A stretch of DNA of 64,000 bases from Micromonospora pisi (GTDB taxonomy: Bacteria; Actinomycetota; Actinomycetes; Mycobacteriales; Micromonosporaceae): NCBI RefSeq assembly GCF_003633685.1, contig NZ_RBKT01000001.1:372001-436000 (forward strand), in the 5' to 3' direction. Below the pieces are notes generated by a model, which saw nothing but the letters and a program-made list of their open reading frames with translations, searched no databases and was not told the origin of the DNA. Numbering within the stretch: position 1 is the stretch's first letter; each line of letters opens with the position of its first letter. Of the stretch, positions 8,323-16,886 are shown piece after piece. The translations under genes and the position numbers were made by a program.

Positions 8323-9909
8323 TCAGCTCTTCGTCACGTTGGCCAGCGACTGCGGATCCACCACGGAGAGCAGCTCACTGGGCTTGACCACGAATCCGCT
8401 CCACTTGTCGCTGTGGGCGAAGTAGAGGTTCTGCATGTACATCACGTTGTCGTACACGTTGTCGTGCACCAGCTTGGCGGCCTGCTGGGCGAGCGAGCGC
8501 TGCTCGGCCCGGTCGGTGCTCGCCTGCGCCCTGGTGATCAGGGCGTTCAGCGCCGGGTCGTCGACCAGGGAGTAGTTGATCGCACCGCCGGGCAGGTAGG
8601 TCAGCGCCATGTTGGTGGTCGGGTCGTCCATGATGGCGAAGTTGCCGGCGTAGATGTCGTACTCGCCCGCGGCCGTCTTGGCCAGGTAGGTGTTGCGGTC
8701 CATGCCCTGCAGGTTGATGGTGATGCCGGCCTTGGCCGCGTCGTCCTTGACGATGGTCGCCCACTGTGCGGTCACCGCGTCCTGCAACGAGTAGATCATC
8801 GACAGCGAGAGCGTCCTGCCCGCACCGTAGCCGGCCTCGGCGAGCAGTTGCTTCGACAGGTTCGGGTCGAAGTTGTACTCGGTCAGGGACGGGTCGACGA
8901 ACTCCTTGAGCACCGGCGGGATCGGGCTGGAGCCGGTGCTGACCGCCTGGCCCTGGAGCACCACCGTACGGATCGCGTTGTAGTCGACCGCGTGTGCGAG
9001 GGCCTGACGCACCTTGAGGTCGTCCAACGGCTTGCGCTTCATGTTGTACGTCATGTGCGCGTACCCGAGGCCGGGCACCTGTTCGACCTTGACCCCGCTG
9101 ACCGCCTGGAGGTTCTTCACCTGGGCCGGTGGCAGCGCGTTGGCGATGAGGTCCACGTCGCCGTTCTTCAGCGCCAGGATCTCGGTGTTGATGTCCGGGT
9201 AGACCCGGTACACGATCTTCGCCACGGTCGGGGTGTTGTTCGGCGCGAACGGGTACGGGGTGACCCGCTCCAGGGTGTAGTTCTGCCCCTTGGCGAAGCT
9301 GGTCAGCTTGTATGGGCCGGCGCTGACCCAGTTGCTGTTGTTGGCGAAGTTCGCCACGCTGCCGGCGGGCTCGAAGACGTGCTGCGGAACCACGTTCATC
9401 CAGAACCCGGCCTCGCCGACCACGGTCGAGTCCGGGGCCTTGAGCTTCAGTTCGACCCGGGTGGGCGACGGCGCCGAAGCGGAGTCGACGTTGACGAGCT
9501 GGCCGTAGGTGGTGTTGCCGGCCGGCTTGTCCTTCAGGATCGCGTTGATCGTGTACGCGACGTCGGCGGCGGTGACCGGCTTGCCGTCACTCCAGGTCAT
9601 GTCGTCGCGCAGCTCGTAGTAGCCGGTGGTCGGGTTGGTGTAGCCGAACGACTTGGCCAGGTAGGGCTGCTTGGCGCCGTTGGCGTCGATGGTCAGCAGC
9701 CGGGGGTACATCAGGCTGGTGATCCAGTTGTCGGTCCGGCTGTTGCCGATCAGCGGATTGAAGTTGACCACGTCGGTGGTGGTGGCGATGGTGAGTGTCG
9801 CGTCGCTGCCGCCGCCGGCTGTCTTCGACGGGGCGGAGGGACCGCAGGCGGCGACCGTGGTCGCGACAGCGAGGGCGGCGACCGCGACGAGCGATAGACG
9901 GGCACGCAT
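8323..9909 (-). CDS. Peptide-binding lipoprotein of ABC transporter (SBP family 5)
   Basis: Extracytoplasmic substrate-binding protein of 528 residues. The N-terminus is a lipoprotein signal peptide with lipobox VAAC (Cys 22). The mature part shows family-5 features: NFNPLIGNSRTDNW, WSDGKPVTAADVAYTINA near residue 105, and VRQALAHAVDYNAI near residue 305. The family binds di- or oligopeptides, opines or nickel chelates; the peptidase neighbours favour a peptide or peptide-like ligand. Its ATG at 9909 directly abuts the stop codon of the dipeptidase gene. Confidence 0.92.
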   Translation of the reverse strand: MRARLSLVAVAALAVATTVAACGPSAPSKTAGGGSDATLTIATTTDVVNFNPLIGNSRTDNWITSLMYPRLLTIDANGAKQPYLAKSFGYTNPTTGYYELRDDMTWSDGKPVTAADVAYTINAILKDKPAGNTTYGQLVNVDSASAPSPTRVELKLKAPDSTVVGEAGFWMNVVPQHVFEPAGSVANFANNSNWVSAGPYKLTSFAKGQNYTLERVTPYPFAPNNTPTVAKIVYRVYPDINTEILALKNGDVDLIANALPPAQVKNLQAVSGVKVEQVPGLGYAHMTYNMKRKPLDDLKVRQALAHAVDYNAIRTVVLQGQAVSTGSSPIPPVLKEFVDPSLTEYNFDPNLSKQLLAEAGYGAGRTLSLSMIYSLQDAVTAQWATIVKDDAAKAGITINLQGMDRNTYLAKTAAGEYDIYAGNFAIMDDPTTNMALTYLPGGAINYSLVDDPALNALITRAQASTDRAEQRSLAQQAAKLVHDNVYDNVMYMQNLYFAHSDKWSGFVVKPSELLSVVDPQSLANVTKS

Positions 9910-11118
9910 CTAGACCCAGACCTCCTCGAGGACGCGGATGGTGTTCCCCCCGACGACCTTGCGGATCTCGTCGTCCGAGTAGTCGTGGCTGACCAGCCAT
10001 CCGATGATGTTGTAGAAGCACTCGGCCGGGTTCTCCAGGCCGTCGACGTACTCCACCTTCGGGTGCTCCACGTGACCGTGGGCCTGCGAGATGGACAGGT
10101 TGCTCGAGAACGCGTTGTGCAGTCCGACGTGGTCACCGAAGAGGGTGTCCGGGCCGAAGGTCACGTGGTCGATGCCGATCTTGTCGACCAGGTGGGTGAA
10201 GTGGTCCATCACCGATTCGAGCGAGTGGTGCGGGTGCGCCTCGGAGAGGGTGGTGTGCGGTGCCGCCTCGATGCCGATCACGCCACCACGCTCGGCGCAC
10301 GCCTTGATCAGGGCGTCCGGCTTCATCCGGTTGGTCGGCCAGACCTCACGGGAACCGCAGTGGGTGATCAGGACCGGCTTCTTGGAGTAGTTGATGACGT
10401 CGAGCGCGGTGCGGTCACCGGAGTGGGAGATGTCGATGGCGAAGCCGAGCTTGTTCATCCGCTCCACGGCCCGTTCACCGAAGTACGTCAGTCCGCCGTC
10501 GCCGCGCTCCTTGAGTCCGCTGCCGAGGTAGTTGGCCTCGGAGTAGGCGATGCCGATCTGCCGTACGCCGAAGCCGTAGAGCACGTCGAGCCGGTCCACC
10601 TCGTTCTCGATCGGGGTCGCCGCCTCCAGCGCGAAGACGTGGGCGAGCCGACCGGTCTGGTGCGCGTGGTGGATGTCCTTGAGCGACTCCGCCTTGATCA
10701 CGTAGTCCTGGTGGGCCAGGTCGGCCATGCGTACGCCGAGGTCGAAGAGGACGTCCTGGTACTTCCAGCCGGCGTCGCTGGAGATGCAGCAGGTGCCGTC
10801 CATGCCGTTGTCGAAGACCGCGGTCATGCCGGAACGGGCCAGGCCCTGGTAGCCGGTGGGTTCGCGCCCCTGCCGGATGTGTTCGCGGAGCTGCCCCATG
10901 TCCTCGGGGAAGACCTGGACGTGGTCGTGCAGGGAGATCACGATTTCGTCGGTGAGTAGCCGGACGGTCCGTTCCCGCTGGCTGTCCGACAGCTCCAGCC
11001 CCTGGTAGGCGGGGACCCGGCTGATCTGTTCGGCGTACTTGAAGATCCGGTAGTCCTTGCCCGGCTCCAGGTAGTCGTACGCGGTGTAGCCGGTGTATCG
11101 CTTTGCGCTGTCGAGCAT
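9910..11118 (-). CDS. Peptidase M19 (membrane dipeptidase)-like hydrolase
   Basis: A 402-residue TIM-barrel metallohydrolase of the renal dipeptidase family. The N-terminal HDH (SLHDHVQ) replaces the usual HxD; the bridging Glu (FALEAATP), the GFGVRQIGIAYSEANYLG stretch, and the two further His ligands (DISHSG and ITHCGSR) are present. Family members cleave dipeptides, often with a D-residue or unusual C-terminal residue, but this one is divergent. It is the first gene of the leftward peptide operon. The ATG at 11118 follows an AGAGGGG site by five bases; the TTG just before it is an alternative. Confidence 0.85.
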   Translation of the reverse strand: MLDSAKRYTGYTAYDYLEPGKDYRIFKYAEQISRVPAYQGLELSDSQRERTVRLLTDEIVISLHDHVQVFPEDMGQLREHIRQGREPTGYQGLARSGMTAVFDNGMDGTCCISSDAGWKYQDVLFDLGVRMADLAHQDYVIKAESLKDIHHAHQTGRLAHVFALEAATPIENEVDRLDVLYGFGVRQIGIAYSEANYLGSGLKERGDGGLTYFGERAVERMNKLGFAIDISHSGDRTALDVINYSKKPVLITHCGSREVWPTNRMKPDALIKACAERGGVIGIEAAPHTTLSEAHPHHSLESVMDHFTHLVDKIGIDHVTFGPDTLFGDHVGLHNAFSSNLSISQAHGHVEHPKVEYVDGLENPAECFYNIIGWLVSHDYSDDEIRKVVGGNTIRVLEEVWV

Positions 11119-11247
11119 CAAAGCCCCTCTCTTCGTGACGCCGAGTCGCCAACCATTGGTGACGCTCGGTGTCCTTGCACTGCCGGATGGGTGGTGGCGC
11201 GCTCCGGTCGCCGCGCCGGCCGGAAAATCGGCGACCGGGGCGACCGA

Positions 11248-11260
11248 TGCAAGGCTTGCA
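11248..11260. promoter_or_regulatory. Perfect 13-bp dyad, candidate operator
   Basis: TGCAAG and CTTGCA flank a single G. It lies in the 248-bp region between the divergent dipeptidase and ATPase genes, about 107 bp before the ATPase start. It shares the CAAG/CTTG core with the dyad at 11303-11318, so both may bind the Lrp-type regulator encoded at the end of the operon. Regulator identity is inference. Confidence 0.5.
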
Positions 11261-11302
11261 ATAATCCGGCACCGAAGTCAAGATGCAAAAGAAGAACAGG
11301 CG

Positions 11303-11318
11303 CAGCAAGTGCTTGTTG
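11303..11318. promoter_or_regulatory. Imperfect 16-bp dyad, second candidate operator
   Basis: CAGCAAG and CTTGTTG are separated by TG, with six of seven arm positions pairing. Its centre is about 57 bp from the centre of the 11248-11260 dyad. Paired sites of this kind suit Lrp-family octamers, but binding is not shown. Confidence 0.4.
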
Positions 11319-11366
11319 AGCGAGCTACGGGCAGAAGCGTCCGGATGATTTACCGGGAGGAAACAG

Positions 11367-12368
11367 ATGCGTCACCCGCCCGACGCCGCGTTACACGTAC
11401 GCGGCCTCTCGGTAACGTTCGGCACCCGCCGTGGCCCCGTACCCGCCGTAGTCGACGTCGATGTGGACGTCGCCCGAGGTGAGCTCGTCGCCCTGCTCGG
11501 TGAATCCGGCTCCGGCAAATCCGCCGCCGCCCGCGCGATGATGGGCCTCTCCGCCGCCAACGCCACCGTCACCGCCGACGCGCTCCGCCTCGGCGAGACC
11601 AACCTGCTCACCCTCCCCGACCGGCAACGCCGGGAGATCCTCGGCAACCGGATGAGCATGGTTTTCCAGGACGCGCTCTCCGCGCTCAACCCGGTGCTCG
11701 CCATCGGCGACCAGCTCGGCGAGCTGTTCCGCACCCACCGGGGGGCCTCCCGCCGGCAGGCCCGCGCCGCCGCGATCGACCTGCTCGGCCAGGTCGGCAT
11801 CCCGGCCCCGTCGAAGCGGGTCGACGACTACCCGCACCAGTTTTCCGGCGGCATGCGGCAGCGCATCCTGATCGCGATGGCGATCGCACTCGAACCCGAA
11901 CTCGTCATCGCCGACGAACCGACCACCGCGCTCGACGTGACCGTGCAGGCGCAGATCCTCGAACTTCTCGACAAGCTGCGCCGCGACCTGAACATGGCCG
12001 TCCTGCTGATCACCCACGACCTCGGGGTCGTCTCCGAGGTAGCCGACCGGGTCATGGTGATGTACGCCGGCCGGGTGGTGGAGGCGGGCAGCGCCGACGA
12101 CCTGCTGAGTCGGCCGTCGCACCCCTACACCGAGGCGCTGCTGCGCTCGGTACCGGCAGCCGAACATCGGGGCCAGGAGCTGTACGCCATCCCCGGCAGC
12201 CCACCCAGCCCGGCCCACCAGCCCGGCGGCTGCCCGTTCCACCCCCGCTGCGCCATGGTCGTCGAGCGCTGCCGGACCGAACGCCCCGCGCTCACCGTCG
12301 TCTCCGCCGGCCGCAGCGCGGCCTGCCATCGCAGCGAGGAGGTACGCCATGTCGCCGTCCCCGGGTGA
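11367..12368 (+). CDS. Peptide ABC transporter ATPase, DppD-type
   Basis: Cytoplasmic ATPase of 333 residues. Walker A is GESGSGKS near residue 45, the signature FSGGMRQR near 160, and Walker [13 protein letters not shown] near 180, followed by the H-loop LLITHDLG. The C-terminal oligopeptide-transporter domain has the conserved CPFHPRC Cys cluster. GGGAGG lies ten bases before the ATG. It is transcribed divergently from the permease genes and overlaps the second ATPase gene by 20 bp. Confidence 0.93.
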   Translation: MRHPPDAALHVRGLSVTFGTRRGPVPAVVDVDVDVARGELVALLGESGSGKSAAARAMMGLSAANATVTADALRLGETNLLTLPDRQRREILGNRMSMVFQDALSALNPVLAIGDQLGELFRTHRGASRRQARAAAIDLLGQVGIPAPSKRVDDYPHQFSGGMRQRILIAMAIALEPELVIADEPTTALDVTVQAQILELLDKLRRDLNMAVLLITHDLGVVSEVADRVMVMYAGRVVEAGSADDLLSRPSHPYTEALLRSVPAAEHRGQELYAIPGSPPSPAHQPGGCPFHPRCAMVVERCRTERPALTVVSAGRSAACHRSEEVRHVAVPG

Positions 12369-13368
12369 CCTGGTGCTCGACGCCCGGGACCTGCACAAGA
12401 CCTTCGCCACCGGCCGCTCCGGACTGCGCAAGTCGCGGGTCAGCGCCGTCGACGGCGTCAGCCTGCGCCTGCACGCCGGCGAATCGCTCGGCATCGTCGG
12501 CGAGTCCGGCTGCGGCAAGTCGACCCTCGCCCGGATGCTGGTCGGGTTGGAACGACCCGACTCCGGCAGCATCGAGATCCACGGTCGGGACGTCACCCGG
12601 GTACGGGGCCGCGACCGGCGGCTGCTGCGCCGGCAGGTGCAGATGGTCTTCCAGGACCCGTACACCTCGCTCGATCCTCGGATGAGTGTGCTGGAGCTGA
12701 TCGGCGAGCCGCTCACCGTACACAAGCGGGTGACCGGCAAGACCGCCCTCACCGATCGGGTCGCCGAACTGCTCGGCCTGGTCAACCTGGCGCCCGAGCT
12801 GATGCACCGCTATCCGCACCAGTTCTCCGGCGGGCAGCGCCAGCGCATCGGCATCGCCCGCGCGCTCGCCCTCGACCCCGAGGTGCTGGTCTGCGACGAG
12901 CCGGTCTCGGCGCTGGACATGTCGGTCCAGGCCCAGGTGGTCAACCTCCTCCGCGACCTGCAGAAACGCATGAACATCGCACTGCTGTTCATCGCGCACG
13001 ACCTGTCCGTGGTCCGGCACGTCTCGGACCGGACCGCGGTGATGTACCTCGGTCGGCTCGCCGAGGTCGGCGACACCCCCACGGTGTACGACCAACCGGC
13101 CCACCCGTACACCCAGGCCCTGCTCTCGGCGGCGCCGGTGGTCGACCGGAGCCGGCGCCGGCTGGCCGACCGGATCATGCTGCTCGGCGACCCGCCCAGC
13201 CCGGCCGACCCGCCCACCGGCTGCCGGTTCCACACCCGCTGCCGGTTCGCCCGGGACCGGTGCGCCGCCGAGCAGCCAGTCGCCCGGCGGCTGGAGGACG
13301 CGTCGGACCGGACGGTGGCCTGCCACTTCGCCGAGGAGGCCCAGGCCACCGCGCCAGCGGTCGGCTGA
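12349..13368 (+). CDS. Peptide ABC transporter ATPase, DppF-type
   Basis: Second ATPase of the importer, 339 residues. Walker A GESGCGKS is near residue 55, Q-loop MVFQDPYTSLDP near 100, signature FSGGQRQR near 158, and Walker [13 protein letters not shown] near 178. The C-terminal CRFHTRC segment is typical of DppF/OppF. It overlaps the DppD-type gene and ends before a GC-rich hairpin at 13382-13424, so the two ATPases form their own short transcript. Confidence 0.93.
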   Translation: MSPSPGDLVLDARDLHKTFATGRSGLRKSRVSAVDGVSLRLHAGESLGIVGESGCGKSTLARMLVGLERPDSGSIEIHGRDVTRVRGRDRRLLRRQVQMVFQDPYTSLDPRMSVLELIGEPLTVHKRVTGKTALTDRVAELLGLVNLAPELMHRYPHQFSGGQRQRIGIARALALDPEVLVCDEPVSALDMSVQAQVVNLLRDLQKRMNIALLFIAHDLSVVRHVSDRTAVMYLGRLAEVGDTPTVYDQPAHPYTQALLSAAPVVDRSRRRLADRIMLLGDPPSPADPPTGCRFHTRCRFARDRCAAEQPVARRLEDASDRTVACHFAEEAQATAPAVG

Positions 13369-13381
13369 CCTGGCGCACGCT

Positions 13382-13424
13382 CGCCGCCGGTCGGCCGGTC
13401 CTCCTCAGCGGCCGGCCGGCGGCG
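13382..13424 (+). terminator. GC-rich hairpin after the ATPase pair
   Basis: Fifteen-base arms (13382-13396 and 13410-13424) pair with one G-T wobble around a 13-base loop, starting 13 bases after the DppF-type stop. There is no T tract, as is common for actinomycete terminators. Confidence 0.55.
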
Positions 13425-13495
13425 CACCACCGCGCAGGGTCACCGCAGTGGTTGCTTCCCGCCGCGTTCTGTGACCACCGTCGCTGGATCTTGTA

Positions 13496-13526
13496 TTGAC
13501 CTGAAGTGAGGTTGAAGTTTTAGCGT
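13496..13526 (+). promoter_or_regulatory. MerR/SoxR-type promoter of the ferredoxin reductase gene
   Basis: A -35 TTGACC (13496-13501) and a -10 TAGCGT (13521-13526) are separated by 19 bp instead of 17, the hallmark of promoters activated by MerR-family proteins. The spacer carries a degenerate dyad, GACCTGAA then six bases then TTGAAGTT, resembling SoxR boxes. A near-identical element precedes sodN (16887-16917, opposite strand). Confidence 0.65.
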
Positions 13527-13578
13527 TCCCTGGGTGGGTGACGAAGCTCAGTGGCACGAAGGAGCAGGGAAACACGTG

Positions 13579-14934
13579 ATGGATCGTCCTGTGCGGGTCG
13601 CCGTCGTCGGTGCCGGGCCGGCTGGCATCTACGCCGCCGACATCCTCACCCGGGCCGCCCCGGCGGCCCAGGTGGACATCTTCGACCGGTTGCCGACACC
13701 GTACGGTCTGATCCGGTACGGCGTCGCACCCGACCACCCCCGGATCAAGGAGATCGTCACCGCGCTGCATCAGGTGCTGGACAATCCGCGGATCCGGTTC
13801 ATCGGCAACGTCGACTACGGCGTCGACGTGAAACCGGAAGAGCTTGACCCGTTCTACGACGCGACCGTGATCGCCACCGGCGCCGACCGGGACCGCGACC
13901 TGAACATCCCCGGGATCGGCCTTCCCGGCAGCTTCGGCGCCGCGGACTTCGTCTCCTGGTACGACGGGCACCCCGACGCCCCGCGCGACTGGCCGTTGAC
14001 CGCCTCCAGGGTAGCCGTCATCGGAGCGGGAAACGTCGCGGTGGACGTCGCCCGGATACTCGCCAAGACCGCCGACGAACTGCTGGAGACCGAGATCCCG
14101 GACAACGTCTATCAGCCGCTCCTGACCAGCCCGGTGACCGACGTGCACGTGTTCTCCCGGCGCGGCCCGGGTCAGGTCAGGTTCACCCCGCAGGAACTCC
14201 GGGAACTCGACGAGTCGCCGAACGTCGACGTCATCGTCCATCCCGAGGGCATCGAATTCGACGACGCGAGCCTGGCCACGATACGTGCCCGGCGGACGGT
14301 CAAGATGTGCGTGGACATCCTGCAGAACTGGGCGGCGCGCGAGCCTCGCGGGCGTGCCCGCCGCCTGCACCTGCATTTCCTACAGGCGCCAGTGGCGATT
14401 CTCGGGTCGGACCGGGTGACGCACCTGCGCACCGAGACACAGCAGCTGACCGGCGACGGCTGGGTACGCGGCACCGGCGAGTTCACCGACTGGGACGTGC
14501 AGGCGGTCTACCGCGCGATCGGCTACCTCGGCCGTCCGATCACGGACCTGCCGTTCGACCCGGCGACCGGGACCATCCCGCACACCGATGGTCGGGTGCT
14601 GGACCTCGACGGCGACCAGATCCCCGGACGGTACGTGACGGGCTGGATCAAACGCGGCCCGGTCGGCCTGATCGGCCACACCAAGAAGGACGCGAACGAG
14701 ACGATCAGCAGCCTCCTGGCCGACCTGCGGACCCTGCCATCCGCCAGTTACGGCGACCCGGCCGACGTGCTCACCTACCTGAGCCGCCGGGACCTCGACT
14801 ACACCACCTGGGCGGGCTGGCAGAGGCTGGACCGGCACGAGATCGAGCTCGGCCGACCGCACGGCCGCAAGCGGGTCAAGGTCGTGCCCCGCGACGAGAT
14901 GATCAGCATCAGCAACACGGCGGACGCGCCGTAG
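13579..14934 (+). CDS. FprA-type ferredoxin/NADP reductase
   Basis: A 451-residue FAD flavoprotein of the adrenodoxin reductase/FprA family, moving electrons between NADPH and ferredoxins. The FAD-binding GAGPAGIYAADIL is near residue 10, the family signature FDRLPTPYGLIRYGVAPDH near 38, the NADPH-binding GAGNVAVDVARIL near 150, and the C-terminal GWIKRGPVGLIGHTK near 355. The ATG at 13579 (or the adjacent GTG at 13576) follows AAGGAG at 13559-13564. It is convergent with the radical-SAM gene and shares its promoter type with sodN. Supplying reduced ferredoxin to the radical-SAM enzyme is a plausible but unproven role. Confidence 0.9.
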   Translation: MDRPVRVAVVGAGPAGIYAADILTRAAPAAQVDIFDRLPTPYGLIRYGVAPDHPRIKEIVTALHQVLDNPRIRFIGNVDYGVDVKPEELDPFYDATVIATGADRDRDLNIPGIGLPGSFGAADFVSWYDGHPDAPRDWPLTASRVAVIGAGNVAVDVARILAKTADELLETEIPDNVYQPLLTSPVTDVHVFSRRGPGQVRFTPQELRELDESPNVDVIVHPEGIEFDDASLATIRARRTVKMCVDILQNWAAREPRGRARRLHLHFLQAPVAILGSDRVTHLRTETQQLTGDGWVRGTGEFTDWDVQAVYRAIGYLGRPITDLPFDPATGTIPHTDGRVLDLDGDQIPGRYVTGWIKRGPVGLIGHTKKDANETISSLLADLRTLPSASYGDPADVLTYLSRRDLDYTTWAGWQRLDRHEIELGRPHGRKRVKVVPRDEMISISNTADAP

Positions 14935-14952
14935 ATCCGCTGGCGGTCGTGA

Positions 14953-14982
14953 ACCCGGGGACGGCACGACCCGTCCCCGGGT
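14953..14982. terminator. Bidirectional hairpin between convergent genes
   Basis: Perfect 12-bp arms (ACCCGGGGACGG and its complement) surround a six-base loop, placed between the reductase stop at 14934 and the radical-SAM stop at 14989. The symmetry allows it to serve both strands. Confidence 0.7.
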
Positions 14983-14988
14983 GTGGCA

Positions 14989-16299
14989 TCACGATTGCGC
15001 CGACGGCAGGGTGTCCATGAAGGAACTGACCGAGAACACCGCCCGGCCGGGTCCGGCCGGGCCGTACCCGGGCGGGCTGGACAGGCCGTTGGCGTCCATG
15101 GTGGCGCGATAGACCTCGAGCAGCCGTACGTGGTATTCGAGCGGCGCCCCTCCGGGGTTGGCCCGGCCGAGCGGAGTGGTCGGCTCCGGGCACCAGGTGG
15201 TGAACCTCGGTGCGATCCCCCGCGACATGAAGTACCGGAGCCCTTCAGCGGTGGAGTCGATCGCCTCGTCCACGCTGCTGAAGCCGTGCGGGGCGGCCAT
15301 CTCGATGCCCGCCACGAAGTTCGGGATGACGTTGCGTGGGCCGAACACCTCGGCGGAGTCGAGGATGCGGCGATGCCATTCCTCCCGGCCGACGTACCGC
15401 TCCTTGCCCGGGCAGTACAACTCGAACAGCCGCTTGTCCCACACCTCGTAGTTCGGATGGTAGATGCGGATCCCGTAGTCGTGGAATCGTTGCACGTCGG
15501 CTCGGGGCAACGCCTGGGCGACCACCTTGCCGATCCACCGCCCCGGGAACCGTTCCTCGATCGCCCGAGCGTACTGGCCGTAGAAGTCCGCCTCGGCCAG
15601 TCCGCCGACCTGGGAGGTGATGCTGCCACCGGTGAGGGTGTACGCCTGCGAGGCCCGGTCGGTGTCGTGCCGGTCGATGATCTCCAGAGCCTCCAGCACC
15701 TCGTCGACGGGCTTGACCCCGGTGTAGGGACGTCCGGCCTGTTTGTGCTGCCGCCAGTTGTGGTTGATGTCGCAGTACTGGCATTCCTCCTTGGCGCCGA
15801 AGTACTGGCAGACCCGGAACGCGGTCAGGTAGATGAGATAGCCCCATTGGATCGTCGGGGCGACCTCCATCACCGACTTCCCGTTGGCCAGCGTGTGGCG
15901 GTAGTAGGCCGGCATCGGCGGCAGTCCCACATCGGCGATCGGCCGATCGTCCAGGAACAGGCGCAGTCGCCCGTCGCCGTCGGTGCGGACGCGGTACGGC
16001 GAGCCGGGGTTGGTACGGACCGAGACGACGGTGCGGCGCAGCTCGTACGGGCCCCCGGTGAGCACGATCTCCTCCGGTGGCCGGCGCAGCGCGGCCGTGC
16101 CAAGCTCCGGCAGCGTCCGGTGGTCGAAGGAGAAGATGAAGTACGACTTCGGCTTGACGTCGCCGTGTTCGTTGTCGGTCAGCGCCGAGTCGTCGAAGGC
16201 CAGTCCCCCGCGCAGCAGGTCTTCCTTGATGACCGCCTCTCGCGGCACCTGCGGGAAACGGCTCATCAACTCTTCGACGAGGTCGGTACGCGACGCCAT
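14989..16299 (-). CDS. Radical SAM protein with unusual CX8CX2C cluster motif
   Basis: A 436-residue protein. The cluster-binding motif is CQYFGAKEECQYC (Cys 164, 173, 176), a CX8CX2C spacing instead of CX3CX2C. The TIM-barrel landmark YTLTGGSI (the GGE-like position) follows near residue 210, and later strands are recognisable (IPNFVAGIEM near 320). The N-terminal 160 residues are a separate domain (FIFSFDHRTLPELG) that I do not recognise; no C-terminal SPASM cysteine cluster is seen. GGGAGG precedes the ATG at 16299 by about six bases. It lies 76 bases after sodN on the same strand, where sodX, encoding the NiSOD maturation protease, often sits. The substrate is unknown. Confidence 0.82.
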   Translation of the reverse strand: MASRTDLVEELMSRFPQVPREAVIKEDLLRGGLAFDDSALTDNEHGDVKPKSYFIFSFDHRTLPELGTAALRRPPEEIVLTGGPYELRRTVVSVRTNPGSPYRVRTDGDGRLRLFLDDRPIADVGLPPMPAYYRHTLANGKSVMEVAPTIQWGYLIYLTAFRVCQYFGAKEECQYCDINHNWRQHKQAGRPYTGVKPVDEVLEALEIIDRHDTDRASQAYTLTGGSITSQVGGLAEADFYGQYARAIEERFPGRWIGKVVAQALPRADVQRFHDYGIRIYHPNYEVWDKRLFELYCPGKERYVGREEWHRRILDSAEVFGPRNVIPNFVAGIEMAAPHGFSSVDEAIDSTAEGLRYFMSRGIAPRFTTWCPEPTTPLGRANPGGAPLEYHVRLLEVYRATMDANGLSSPPGYGPAGPGRAVFSVSSFMDTLPSAQS

Positions 16300-16338
16300 G
16301 TGGTCCTCCCGGACGGGGTGTACGGAACCGGGGTGTAC

Positions 16339-16369
16339 GGAACCGGGTGGCAGGGCGCCACCCGGTTCC
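16339..16369 (-). terminator. Strong intercistronic hairpin between sodN and the radical-SAM gene
   Basis: Perfect 13-bp arms (GGAACCGGGTGGC and its complement) with a five-base loop begin seven bases after the sodN stop. No T tract follows, so it may be a partial terminator or an mRNA-stabilising element giving more sodN than downstream message. A 15-bp direct repeat (16318-16347) overlaps it. Confidence 0.55.
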
Positions 16370-16375
16370 GGCGGT

Positions 16376-16780
16376 TCAGCTCTGCTTGGTCTCCCAGAAG
16401 ATCTTCGAGATCTCCTCGATCTTCGCGAGGAGCTGCTCCGCGACGGCCGGATCCGCGGAGCCCTTCGCGCCGCCGGCACCGGCCAGCTTGGTGGCCTCGT
16501 TGAAGAGGCCGTGCAACTGCGGGTACCTCTCGAAGTGCGGCGCCTTGAAGTAGTCGGTCCACAGCACCCAGAGGTGGTGCTTGACCAGTTCGGCCCGCTG
16601 CTCCTTGATGATCAGCGATCGAGTGCGGAACTCCGGATCGTCGCTGGCCTGGTACTTCTCGGAGATCGCCTTGAGCGACTCGGCCTCGATGCGGGCCTGC
16701 GCCGGGTCGTAGACGCCACAGGGGAGATCGCAGTGCGCGCTCACGACGATGCGCGGGCGCAGAAAGCGTGGCAGGTGCAT
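16376..16780 (-). CDS. sodN: Nickel superoxide dismutase precursor
   Basis: Cytoplasmic NiSOD of 134 residues, converting superoxide to oxygen and hydrogen peroxide. The nickel hook is intact: the mature protein would start HCDLPCGVYDP, giving His 1, Cys 2 and Cys 6. A 15-residue leader (MHLPRFLRPRIVVSA) must be removed to free the His 1 amine. The body shows the family helices IKEQRAELVKHHLWVLWTDYF and ends IFWETKQS. The SodX protease that usually cleaves the leader is not encoded in this window. AAAGGA stands before the ATG. The promoter is the MerR-type element at 16887-16917. Confidence 0.97.
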   Translation of the reverse strand: MHLPRFLRPRIVVSAHCDLPCGVYDPAQARIEAESLKAISEKYQASDDPEFRTRSLIIKEQRAELVKHHLWVLWTDYFKAPHFERYPQLHGLFNEATKLAGAGGAKGSADPAVAEQLLAKIEEISKIFWETKQS

Positions 16781-16886
16781 CAGATTCCTTTCGACAGCGG
16801 TGACGGGGTGAAGAACCCCCCGGCGTGATGGGATGCCTTGTCGGCCCCGGAGGTGGACAACGCCGGGCAGCTTGATCCACGACCGG

